From: a virus
Strand: one strand, 5' to 3'
IMG/VR virus record: IMGVR_UViG_3300021197_000118
Span: 1-20,029 of that record
Length of the DNA: 20,029 bases
Positions 13,880 to 20,029 of the stretch are shown piece by piece. Position numbers and translations under genes: made by a program. The notes under the pieces were generated by a model that searched no databases, had not been told where the DNA came from, and saw nothing but the letters and a program-made list of their open reading frames with translations. Positions within the stretch are counted from its first letter, which is position 1; each line of letters starts with the position of its first letter.

Positions 13880-14626
13880 CTAACCAAGTAACCCGCTTAG
13901 ACCGCCAACGACAGCGCCTGTCATTGGGTCAAAGCCAGCCATAGTGCCTAGCTCCGCCCCACCCATTGCGCCGCTGAGTACGTTACCTGCGGTATTGCGG
14001 AAGACAGGCTTAGTTGATTGCCCGCCAACAGTACCACCCTGAACGGCAGCCATATAGTTGGCCAAAGCCAATTGATCCTGATTCTGCTCAAAGTTATAGC
14101 GATCAATGTCTGCCTGCAATTCAGCCTGAGACTGAGCCTCACGCGCACCGCCGACACCGGCAAGGGTGTTAAGGTCAGCGAAGCCAAACTCACGCGCTGC
14201 CGGAGCCTGAGCTATTGCCTGTTGCTGCGCCTGATACGCCATCGGCGCAAGGGCTGCTGCAACCGCGCCCTGTTCGTAACCTGAGCCATAACGCCCAGCC
14301 TTTGAGGCTTGAGCCTGCATCTGCTCTATGACAGGGCGGAAGGCGGCTGACTGAAGCGGGTTAGTACCCATCAAATTCTGCATCACAACGTCTTGTACGG
14401 CTGGGATAAACGGTGATCCGTCAATTGCCATCTGGCGGGTTCCGGCAAGTGCCATTTCGCTTTCGGGGCTAAATCCTACGGTTGTCTGACCGGGGTAGTA
14501 AGACGGTCGGTTCTGATAGATATTTTTAGCCTCAGATAAACCAAATTCCAGAAATGGCTGCGCGTACTTGGGTGCGCTGGTTGTCTGGGTGATTTGTCTG
14601 GTGTCTCCACCGCCGCCTTTACTCAT
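13880..14626 (-). CDS. Putative internal/core virion protein, 248 aa
   Basis: The protein opens MSKGGGGDTRQITQTTSAPK followed by PSYYPGQTTVGFSPESEMAL. This opening is common in marine phage genes placed just before the internal virion proteins. The centre is Ala/Gln-rich and helical (residues 105-165). The last 45 residues are Gly-rich and hydrophobic (NVLSGAMGGAELGTMAGF), as expected for a segment that can enter membranes. It is likely packaged in the head and ejected with the DNA. The start overlaps the upstream gene by eight bases. The specific role is unknown. Confidence 0.7.
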   Translation of the reverse strand: MSKGGGGDTRQITQTTSAPKYAQPFLEFGLSEAKNIYQNRPSYYPGQTTVGFSPESEMALAGTRQMAIDGSPFIPAVQDVVMQNLMGTNPLQSAAFRPVIEQMQAQASKAGRYGSGYEQGAVAAALAPMAYQAQQQAIAQAPAAREFGFADLNTLAGVGGAREAQSQAELQADIDRYNFEQNQDQLALANYMAAVQGGTVGGQSTKPVFRNTAGNVLSGAMGGAELGTMAGFDPMTGAVVGGLSGLLG

Positions 14627-15014
14627 CTCTCAAATCCTTTGTTAAAACCACCGACGTGGCGGTGTAATCTTTCAGTTGTCTTTGCCAGCCCCTACGGCCA
14701 TTGATCTCCATCGCGTCGCAGCCCTGAGCCTTAGCCCAAACTGCAATAGACTTCTCAGCCTCAACCAGCTCATCTAAGTCACCGCCTGCAAGCCAGATTC
14801 GGCACACGGTTAGGCTGGGGTAGTCAACAACTTCGGTTATAATACACGACTTTTCCAACGGATGTAACTGTGCCTCACCAACGGCGCAGGCTTGGTACAC
14901 ATCGTCTATTGAGTGCGTGCCGCCAGAATATTCCAGCGCATCCGCAATATATTTGCGGTTTTTCTCAAACTTTTCCTTCAGCTTGTCTTCAGCCGATAAT
15001 AAGGTAGGCAACAT
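14619..15014 (-). CDS. GNAT-fold-like protein in the virion module, 131 aa
   Basis: Residues 45-125 suggest an acyltransferase-like fold: GEAQLHPLEKSCIITEVVDY, LTVCRIWLAGGDLDEL, a helix AEKSIAVWAKAQGCD, and MEINGRRGWQRQLKDY. The G-C-D-x-x-E-I-x-G-R-R-G-W block is a signature I associate with phage proteins related to GNAT enzymes. The usual acetyl-CoA loop (Q/R-x-x-G-x-G/A) is not evident, so it may be inactive as an enzyme and serve a structural role. It overlaps the previous gene by 26 bases and the next by eight. The ATG at 15014 has only a weak ribosome binding site. Confidence 0.65.
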   Translation of the reverse strand: MLPTLLSAEDKLKEKFEKNRKYIADALEYSGGTHSIDDVYQACAVGEAQLHPLEKSCIITEVVDYPSLTVCRIWLAGGDLDELVEAEKSIAVWAKAQGCDAMEINGRRGWQRQLKDYTATSVVLTKDLRDE

Positions 15015-15312
15015 CTACATCGTGTCCGTGGTTCTTGTGTTCAATTATCATAGACCCATTGGTGCTAGTGCTTTTTACAAATGGGTAACTGTGTTCTAGT
15101 GTCTCGTTATATCCGGTAAAAAAGACGATACTGTCAACGCCATAGCGCGGGTCACTCACTGTCGTTGTCGTGGTTCCGCCTGCCAAGACCGCATAGCCAA
15201 CGCTGTTCAAACCACCGTTTATTGTGCGGTTCAAAACCTCGGACACCTCTCGCGTCGTCGCAGTGACAGGGTTTAGCGTTCTGAGGTTTGACTTGCGCTG
15301 CTCAACAGTCAT
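14989..15312 (-). CDS. Small beta-rich virion protein, 107 aa
   Basis: The product has an N-terminal helix (TATTREVSEVLNRTINGG) followed by beta strands: SVGYAVLAGGTTTTTVSDPR, VFFTGYNETLEHSYPFV, and MIIEHKNHGHDVDVAYLIIG. The T-T-T-V-x-D-x-R turn and the final I-x-H-x-N-x-x-x-D-x-x-Y-x-I-x-G strand are typical of small phage structural proteins that are often fused to fibres or placed near tail genes. It may be a tail or head decoration subunit. It overlaps the tail-hub gene by four bases (ATGA). Confidence 0.72.
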   Translation of the reverse strand: MTVEQRKSNLRTLNPVTATTREVSEVLNRTINGGLNSVGYAVLAGGTTTTTVSDPRYGVDSIVFFTGYNETLEHSYPFVKSTSTNGSMIIEHKNHGHDVDVAYLIIG

Positions 15313-16769
15313 CGGCGGCCAACCTGTCGTGCTTCAACGTCAATGCCGTGAGCGAAAGACCAATTGCCACTAAGTAGCATCTTGACGCGCTGATACCTGT
15401 CCTGCGCCCTAAACGGCACAAACCCGCTGGCGTTGGTTGTTCCACCAGCAGAAAACGCGACTGTGTCTGTAGGCGTTCCGCGCATGCCGACAAATAGCTC
15501 AACCGACCCATCTTCATGATAAGGATATACGCGCGTCACAATACTGTGCTTGCCCATACTGAGCGTGGCCTCGCCAGTAGTGATTGTCGCCTGAAGCGGA
15601 TCGCCAGTAAAGGTAAACAACTTGTCGCCAACCGCACCACCAAAGAAGAACTCGCCGCCTCTAAATAACTGGCTGTCCAAGACAGTGCTGAGGCCGTCTA
15701 GCGTGGCTGAAAGGTTATCCAAGTCCTCAACGGTGTAACCGGCGCTGAAGAACGGAGCAATAAAGTCGGCATCTACGTTGCCAATAGACCAGCGGCCTAG
15801 CGCGTAGTTAAAGATCAACAGACGGTCAGGGCGGCCAGTCGTGCTGGCGACGCTAGTGTAAGACCAAACTGCAATCTGGTTGAGTGGGTCAACCGCCGCA
15901 GTCATCTTGTCTTTGTATGTTGAGTTAAAGTCCTTGGCAAAAAATTTGTCTATTTTCTCATTTCCGATTGGCGTCGACTTCTGCCCATCGAACAGGTGGA
16001 AACCATTGTCTGAATAGTAAAACACGTTTGAGCCGTAATTGCACACCGAACCGGGTATGCTACAGCCGCGCTGGCTTTCGACTTTGTCAAACTGCCAGAT
16101 TAGCGGCGGGCCTGTGTATGTGGCGCGGAAGATAGCCTTCTCACACAAGATCGTGCAATATTCTCCACCCACCATTCCAGTGATAGCGCCAGAATCGGGC
16201 AGAATCTGAAAATCGCTCTGGTTAACGCCGTTAGTCCAGCCCTCAATATCATTAAAGGCAGACCATCTAGCTTTGTAGGGTATACGGCCTGAGCCTTCAT
16301 CAACATTAGCCGTCCACACGAAATCACGCACCACGGCAAGGAAGTCAGCCTTTGGCGGTGAGCCGCCAAGATCAGAAAATGCAGTATCCGTTCCTAATTG
16401 CCACTTTTGCAGTTCTTCGCCAATGCCGCCTGATGCAATGACGTACTCGCCAAATTGCACAAACTTCCACTTCTCTGCGCCAGTCAAATCATATGCCGGT
16501 GATCCGGCCTTGCTAACGTCATCAAGATTGTTTGTTGAAGCATTAAACGAATATAGTTTTGCGTCATCTCCGGCAAACAGCTTGACGTTTCCGGCGTTGT
16601 CCTTTGCAGCGTAAATGCCTTTTATCGTGCCACTAGCCGCATTGCTAAAACTGATAAACTGGTTTAGCGGGCGATAGCCATTAAAAGCCGGTATCACATT
16701 CTCTGCCGTAACGACGCCTGCGTTCATAAATGCTGGCTGGTCTGGCAGCCATTCGCCAAATTTTATCAT
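15309..16769 (-). CDS. P22 gp10-like tail hub / DNA stabilisation protein
   Basis: The 486-residue product begins MIKFGEWLPDQPAFMNAGVV, a typical opening of the P22 gp10-like family, whose members plug the portal and build the short tail hub. Further family features are WKFVQFGEYVIASGG, PKADFLAVVRDFVWTANV, WSAFNDIEGW, GGEYCTILCEKAIFRATYTG, RGCSIPGSVCNYGSNVFYYS and DGFHLFDGQKSTPIGNEKID. This repeated strand pattern suggests a beta-propeller. The ATG at 16769 forms an ATGA overlap with the previous stop and has AGGA before it; an upstream in-frame ATG at 16814 lies inside the previous gene and is rejected. Its presence favours a podovirus-type tail. Confidence 0.83.
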   Translation of the reverse strand: MIKFGEWLPDQPAFMNAGVVTAENVIPAFNGYRPLNQFISFSNAASGTIKGIYAAKDNAGNVKLFAGDDAKLYSFNASTNNLDDVSKAGSPAYDLTGAEKWKFVQFGEYVIASGGIGEELQKWQLGTDTAFSDLGGSPPKADFLAVVRDFVWTANVDEGSGRIPYKARWSAFNDIEGWTNGVNQSDFQILPDSGAITGMVGGEYCTILCEKAIFRATYTGPPLIWQFDKVESQRGCSIPGSVCNYGSNVFYYSDNGFHLFDGQKSTPIGNEKIDKFFAKDFNSTYKDKMTAAVDPLNQIAVWSYTSVASTTGRPDRLLIFNYALGRWSIGNVDADFIAPFFSAGYTVEDLDNLSATLDGLSTVLDSQLFRGGEFFFGGAVGDKLFTFTGDPLQATITTGEATLSMGKHSIVTRVYPYHEDGSVELFVGMRGTPTDTVAFSAGGTTNASGFVPFRAQDRYQRVKMLLSGNWSFAHGIDVEARQVGRR

Positions 16770-17482
16770 TGTCCTAACCAGTTCCCAGTTGCGCCTGCTG
16801 GCGGCGTTGACCAAATGCTAGGAGCGCCTGCTGCCGCTGCCGCCCAAGAAGGCGTGGTCGGAATAACCGCCGACCATTCCTCGCCAAGTATACTCATTTT
16901 TACGTCACCAGTCACCGCCACTTGCTGGTTGCCAGAGCCAGCAAAGATAGCCACCACGCTTGTCGCCTGCGTCACCGCTATGCTGGCGGTGCCTGCGCCT
17001 AGCGTCACAAAGTTAGAGCTTGAGGTTGCGCCTGCTGAGATAGACGCTGACGCAGCCATTGGGCGCACGCGATTAAATCCAGAAGTGGCCGTGCCGACGG
17101 CGCTCACCAGAGCCTCAAACGGCCTGACGCGCGCAAACGCGCTTGAGGCTGTATTGACGGCGGTCACACTTGCTGCGGCTGGTCTTATCCGCGCGACAGC
17201 GCCAGACGCCGTGACGGCGGCAGAAACGGACGCTGAGATGCCTTTTAGTTTTGACGCTGACGCGGATGCGGCAGTTGAGGTGGCGGCGCTACCGGCTGCA
17301 ACCTTTACCTCAAGGCTTAGGGCGTCCAGCGTTCCATAGTTCCAGCTATCAAGATTGCCCCAGCCATCCATATGGTCTAAGGCGACAGCAGTCCAAGCGA
17401 CCTTATCGCCAACCGTGTCAACGGTAAACGACAGGGCGTCGAGGGTGCCGGTAATCCTGTCTAGTGGTGCAACGGTTGCCAT
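16766..17482 (-). CDS. Ala/Ser-rich 20-residue-repeat structural protein
   Basis: The 238-residue protein has three parts. Residues 1-60 contain GTLDALSFTVD and GTLDALSLEVK about 38 residues apart. Residues 62-181 are six 20-residue units rich in Ala, Ser, Thr and Val; units 2-4 end in RIRP or RVRP at 98-101, 118-121 and 138-141. The last part (MSILGEEWSAVIPTTPSWAA, then a Gly/Pro tail) is a separate short domain. The exact 20-residue step suggests a beta-solenoid or fibrous stack. It sits between the tail hub and a Gp80-like tail gene, so a fibre, decoration or tail appendage is likely. AAAGGCGG precedes the ATG. Confidence 0.72.
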   Translation of the reverse strand: MATVAPLDRITGTLDALSFTVDTVGDKVAWTAVALDHMDGWGNLDSWNYGTLDALSLEVKVAAGSAATSTAASASASKLKGISASVSAAVTASGAVARIRPAAASVTAVNTASSAFARVRPFEALVSAVGTATSGFNRVRPMAASASISAGATSSSNFVTLGAGTASIAVTQATSVVAIFAGSGNQQVAVTGDVKMSILGEEWSAVIPTTPSWAAAAAGAPSIWSTPPAGATGNWLGQ

Positions 17483-17492
17483 CTATCCGCCT

Positions 17493-17879
17493 TTAGGCTG
17501 CGGTGATGTCCATATCACCAATTGCGATTTTCAGGATGTCGCCAGTCTCAATGACTTTGCTTGCAGTCAATGCGCCGTGGATTAACAGGTTGCCTGAAGT
17601 CAAAGCATCGAAAATGCCGAAGTGGCTGACCGTACCCCAAGAGCCGGTTGCAGCGTTAAACTCAACAGCCGCATCGTTTGATGCAGTGCCAGATGAAGCT
17701 GCGCCAAAGCTGATGCTCTCGCGGGCATAGTTGCTGCCGGAAAGCTCAGTGCCGCTGTTGTCGTCGTTAAACGATCCAGTGGACAGGCCGACATAGACTG
17801 TGGTCGGCATTGTGTATGCGCCGGTTCCAAGGATGTGGTCTAATATCTCGTTTTCGAGGTAGTCACTCATTGCGCTCAT
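17493..17879 (-). CDS. Gp80-like phage tail protein
   Basis: The 128-residue protein matches a widespread phage tail family (Gp80-like). It has YLENEILDHILGTGAYTMPT, TVYVGLSTGSF, YARESISFGAASSGTASNDA, a strand WGTVSHFGIFDALTSGNLLI, and a final GDILKIAIGDMDITAA. Family members are small beta proteins attached to tails or fibres. The length is normal. Translation may start at 17879 or at the ATG four residues later (MSDYLEN), which many relatives use. It lies four bases or fewer after the adaptor gene's stop. Confidence 0.78.
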   Translation of the reverse strand: MSAMSDYLENEILDHILGTGAYTMPTTVYVGLSTGSFNDDNSGTELSGSNYARESISFGAASSGTASNDAAVEFNAATGSWGTVSHFGIFDALTSGNLLIHGALTASKVIETGDILKIAIGDMDITAA

Positions 17880-17882
17880 AAT

Positions 17883-18527
17883 TTAAGTTCCCGCTGCTTG
17901 CGATTGCCGTTGATAAATACTACTGATTTGAAGGCTGCCAGTTCCATAATGGGCGCGAGAATTATCAATTTTGATCTGTGCCAAAGCCTTATCAAATCGA
18001 GCCATATACTGAGACGCCCTAGCCTCATCAAGAAGGTAAGCATAAGCCTCAGCGAGTGCGCCGTAAAGGTAGGCATCAGGCGACCGGCTCAGAATTGTGT
18101 TTGTGAGGTTTGTCGCAGACAGCGCCTCAATTGAGCCAATGTAGATGATTTCCACCTCATAGGTGGCGTCAGGCACCGGACGCAATTTCATCTCATCGCC
18201 CACAATGCTGTAGCCCTTTGGCTTTCCACCACCCTCTGATGCGTACTGCTCATCCAGCGCGACAGGGCTGTAGTACCTCAACACGGTCAGCGGTGCGGTG
18301 TTTAGCTTTATTTCGCGAACCTCACGCAGATCAGTTGGCAGAGCAAGGTATTCATTGCCCGACACAGTGTTTGCAATCACCCGCTTTTCCTGACTGCGTG
18401 TCTCCAGCTCGCGGCTCATAGAGGCTTCAGCCAGCGCAATAAAGTCAGGGATTTGTGCGGTCAAATCAGAACGCGCCAAGAAGTTGGCTATGGATGTCTG
18501 CAAATCTGTATAGGTCGCAATTGCCAT
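17883..18527 (-). CDS. Head-tail adaptor protein (SU10 adaptor-like)
   Basis: The 214-residue product fits the adaptor that joins the portal to the tail in SU10-like and P22-like phages. The N-terminal helices are ATYTDLQTSIANFLARSDL and IPDFIALAEASMSRELETRS. A beta section has NEYLALPTDLREVREIKL, GKPKGYSIVGDEMKLRPVPD and YEVEIIYIGSIEALS. The C-terminal helices include PDAYLYGALAEAYAYLLDEA and ASQYMARFDKALAQI. This order is characteristic. The gene lies between the capsid and tail-hub genes, as expected. Its start shares one base with the previous stop (TAATG). Confidence 0.82.
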   Translation of the reverse strand: MAIATYTDLQTSIANFLARSDLTAQIPDFIALAEASMSRELETRSQEKRVIANTVSGNEYLALPTDLREVREIKLNTAPLTVLRYYSPVALDEQYASEGGGKPKGYSIVGDEMKLRPVPDATYEVEIIYIGSIEALSATNLTNTILSRSPDAYLYGALAEAYAYLLDEARASQYMARFDKALAQIKIDNSRAHYGTGSLQISSIYQRQSQAAGT

Positions 18528-18847
18528 TAGATGTTACCGCCGCCTGTTCTAAAGTCTCGGTTCTCGCTGTTATTCAGCCAAGCCTTCCACGCCTTTGGAT
18601 TTTGGGCGGGCGGGCCTAGTGTCTCTAGCAGGTGATTATACACGACATTTGGTATTTCCGCCACATGCTGTACATGCCGCTGCGTATTGACCGTTGCGTT
18701 GGGTCGGTAGTCGTTATTCATCTGCTTATTCAGTTTAATTAGTCCGTCGAACCTCTGGGTCGTCTCAATGACGTCGGTGCCGTCAGATTGTTGATCCATA
18801 ACCACCTCTTTGGCGGTGTGAGGGTCTGTGTATAAAACTCGTTTCAT
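18527..18847 (-). CDS. Conserved virion-region protein of unknown function, 106 aa
   Basis: The C-terminal half (HVAEIPNVVYNHLLETLG, then NPKAWKAWLNNSENRDFRTG) is a motif familiar from marine phages of this gene order, where the protein follows the capsid gene. The N-terminal part is polar, starting MKRVLYTDPHTAKEVVMDQQ. No catalytic or membrane feature is visible. It may be a minor head protein. AAGGGA precedes the ATG, downstream of the hairpin at 18867-18890, and its stop overlaps the adaptor start. Confidence 0.72.
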   Translation of the reverse strand: MKRVLYTDPHTAKEVVMDQQSDGTDVIETTQRFDGLIKLNKQMNNDYRPNATVNTQRHVQHVAEIPNVVYNHLLETLGPPAQNPKAWKAWLNNSENRDFRTGGGNI

Positions 18848-18866
18848 GTTTTTCCCTTATGAAAGA

Positions 18867-18890
18867 GAGGGGGCAGTTGCCCGCCCCCTC
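18867..18890 (-). terminator. Strong hairpin after the capsid gene, likely partial terminator
   Basis: A perfect 8-base stem (GAGGGGGC, 18867-18874, with GCCCCCTC, 18883-18890) encloses an 8-base loop. It starts seven bases after the capsid stop in the direction of transcription. On the minus strand the following bases are TCTTTC, only a weak T-tract, so read-through is expected. It may lower downstream gene expression relative to capsid or protect the capsid message end. Confidence 0.7.
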
Positions 18891-18897
18891 AGTTTTA

Positions 18898-19848
18898 TTA
18901 TGAACCGTTCAAGTCCATAATCATTGCGTGCGCCTTAGGCGCGGTAGGTTTCAATGCCCACTCTGACACCAGATGCGAAGTTTTTGCATCGCCGTCCTGG
19001 CTAAGTTCCTGCTCAAGGAAGTTACGTCCGTTGAGTGTGCAGATTGACACAAAGTTTGGATCAATCAAGAACACCCGGTCGTTTCCAAGTAGCCGAGATG
19101 GAACAGCTTGCACAGTACCGAAGTCGGTCAAGAAAACACTGGTAGACCCGACGTAGCTGACTTCCTTAGCGGCAGTCATGTTTACGTCGTTGCTGACCAA
19201 GTTGCCAGTGGCTGACAGGTCTGAGAAGTTGGCACGGTTTGTAGCCGAGGCAACCATCAGCTCAGGTGAGCCGCCGTCTGTCCAAGCGTCCTGCATCCCA
19301 TCTTCGATGAGTGCAAGTGTTAACGCCCGGTCGTCACCGCCAGTGATTGTGTCAGTTCCGTCGCCTGTGGCGAAGGCACCGGCAGTCGCACCGACTGAGC
19401 CGTTTGTGATCCAGCAGGTCAATGAAGCTGACTTGCGTGGGTCTGTACCAGAGCGTGCAACGTCTGTGTCACCGATTGCTTTTTCGATATCACGACGCAG
19501 CTCCAGGGCTTTTAAGACCTTCTGATAATTATGCTCACGTTCCCGCCCGGCAGAATCGACAGCATCCAAAGTGCCTGATGTTGCAAACACCTTCTTTGAA
19601 ATCTGGTGGTAGTTACCGATCCGTGAAGTTGGTGTCGCCGCAGCAGTAGCTGTGGTTGCACCTTCGTTGTGGTAGTTAGTAGCAGACGCGGCGGTCAGCT
19701 CCTGAACTTGCCATTCGACGAAAATGCCGTTTGAGGTTTCTTTTTTCACATTGGAAAAAATTGGGGTCTCTGCCGGGTCGATCCGGTAAATTATGTCGGC
19801 CAATTGTTCCCGCTCACCGACAGCGTTTTGGGTTGTAAAAACAGCCAT
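18898..19848 (-). CDS. Major capsid protein, SU10 / DUF5309 type (HK97 fold)
   Basis: The 316-residue protein forms the head shell. The N-terminus REQLADIIYRIDPAETPIFS followed by SNGIFVEWQVQELTAAS is the hallmark of the SU10 capsid family. Further family features are RIGNYHQISKKVFATSGTLD, HNYQKVLKALELRRDIEKAI, DGMQDAWTDGGSPELMVASA, and a C-terminal RVFLIDPNFVSICTLNGRNF with KTSHLVSEWALKPTAPKAHA. The length is normal, and there is no visible prohead protease cleavage motif. AAGGA lies at the right distance before the ATG. A hairpin follows the stop, consistent with its need for high expression. Confidence 0.9.
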   Translation of the reverse strand: MAVFTTQNAVGEREQLADIIYRIDPAETPIFSNVKKETSNGIFVEWQVQELTAASATNYHNEGATTATAAATPTSRIGNYHQISKKVFATSGTLDAVDSAGREREHNYQKVLKALELRRDIEKAIGDTDVARSGTDPRKSASLTCWITNGSVGATAGAFATGDGTDTITGGDDRALTLALIEDGMQDAWTDGGSPELMVASATNRANFSDLSATGNLVSNDVNMTAAKEVSYVGSTSVFLTDFGTVQAVPSRLLGNDRVFLIDPNFVSICTLNGRNFLEQELSQDGDAKTSHLVSEWALKPTAPKAHAMIMDLNGS

Positions 19849-19865
19849 TGTTTTGTTCCTTCGGG

Positions 19866-20029
19866 TTATCTACCCATTAAGAGTTGTACAGCAGCGTCAA
19901 CCGTGCCAGCCTTTTCAAACTGTTCACGCGCCTTCCGCTTTGAACGATTAGCAACTTCGCGCTTGGTTGCCGGTTGCCCTGCCTTGGCCATCTTCGGTGC
20001 TTGGCGAGTGCGCTTTTTGGTTGTGGGTT
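19866..20029 (-). CDS. Partial small basic protein upstream of the capsid gene
   Basis: The frame is open from the right edge to the TAA at 19866-19868. The visible end reads MAKAGQPATKREVANRSKRK followed by AREQFEKAGTVDAAVQLLMG and Arg. An ATG at 19991 would give a 41-residue protein, but the codons further out (TTKKRTRQAPK) are open and also basic. The gene may therefore be longer and cut by the window. Its position just before the capsid gene fits a scaffold, a head-assembly factor or a short DNA-binding protein. The Lys/Arg-rich sequence supports nucleic-acid binding only weakly. Confidence 0.6.
   Translation of the reverse strand, partial: PTTKKRTRQAPKMAKAGQPATKREVANRSKRKAREQFEKAGTVDAAVQLLMGR

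Noticed and set aside
13868-13885. Telomere-like GGTTAGGGGTTAGGG on the minus strand
   Set aside because: Only two units, and it serves as the stop and ribosome binding region between two genes; chance is sufficient.
16770-16814. Upstream ATG for the tail-hub protein
   Set aside because: The family starts at MIKFGEW, which coincides with an ATGA overlap at 16766-16769.
16815-17339. Rightward 174-residue open frame opposite the Ala/Ser repeat gene
   Set aside because: Its low-complexity composition mirrors the repeat gene on the minus strand, it has no ribosome binding site in context, and the whole region is leftward.
1-20029. tRNA genes, CRISPR arrays, insertion sequences, attachment sites and integrase
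   Set aside because: No cloverleaf with a T-loop consensus, no spaced direct repeats, no transposase or integrase motifs were seen on reading both strands; a tRNA or repeat search was not possible here.

Overview
The window looks like about 20 kb from the genome of a tailed, probably short-tailed, bacteriophage, most plausibly one infecting a marine alphaproteobacterium. Direct support comes from an SU10-type major capsid protein, a P22 gp10-like tail hub, an adaptor-like protein, ejection-type internal proteins, a LamG/SPRY tail fibre, a T4-type lysozyme and a holin of the 3TM family first described in gene transfer agents. Between the capsid gene and the fibre there is no tape-measure, tail-tube or sheath gene, which argues for a podovirus. 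The host and marine origin are inferences from protein style (HMO-2011-like and roseophage/pelagiphage-like), not from a search. No portal, terminase, polymerase, integrase, tRNA gene or CRISPR array is visible. Terminase and portal probably lie beyond the right edge and most replication genes beyond the left edge.

Layout. Bases 1-3703 are read rightward. A sigma70-like promoter near 130-158 drives a tightly packed row of small unknown genes (204-1682), a YqaJ-type exonuclease (1684-2646) and a LexA-type winged-helix protein (2639-2851), closed by an intrinsic terminator. A second promoter at 2901-2929 closely resembles the first. It drives a protein with an OB-fold-like C-terminus and a 57-residue protein. 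A GAAA-loop hairpin at about 3708-3725 closes this half and marks the convergent junction.

Bases 3725-20029 are read leftward. In transcription order they hold: a partial basic protein at the right edge, the major capsid protein, a strong hairpin, a conserved small virion-region protein, the adaptor, a Gp80-like tail protein, an Ala/Ser repeat protein, the gp10-like tail hub, a small beta-rich protein, a GNAT-like protein, three internal or ejection-type proteins, a fibre-base-like protein, the 1135-residue fibre and an accessory protein. A lysis-region block follows: small membrane proteins, a PD-(D/E)XK nuclease, the endolysin, a possible i-spanin and the holin. Most neighbours overlap by 1-8 bases, so each half is probably translated in coupled fashion.

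How the parts fit. The left half is an early or middle module: the exonuclease and OB-fold protein fit recombination or DNA processing, and the LexA-like protein may act on the twin promoters, which share an 8-base palindrome in their spacers. The right half is a late module for building the particle, attaching to the host and lysing it. The best leads are the twin promoters with the adjacent winged-helix gene, the duplicated A-B-C domain block around the SPRY domain in the fibre, the regular 20-residue repeat protein, and the nuclease embedded in the lysis cassette.
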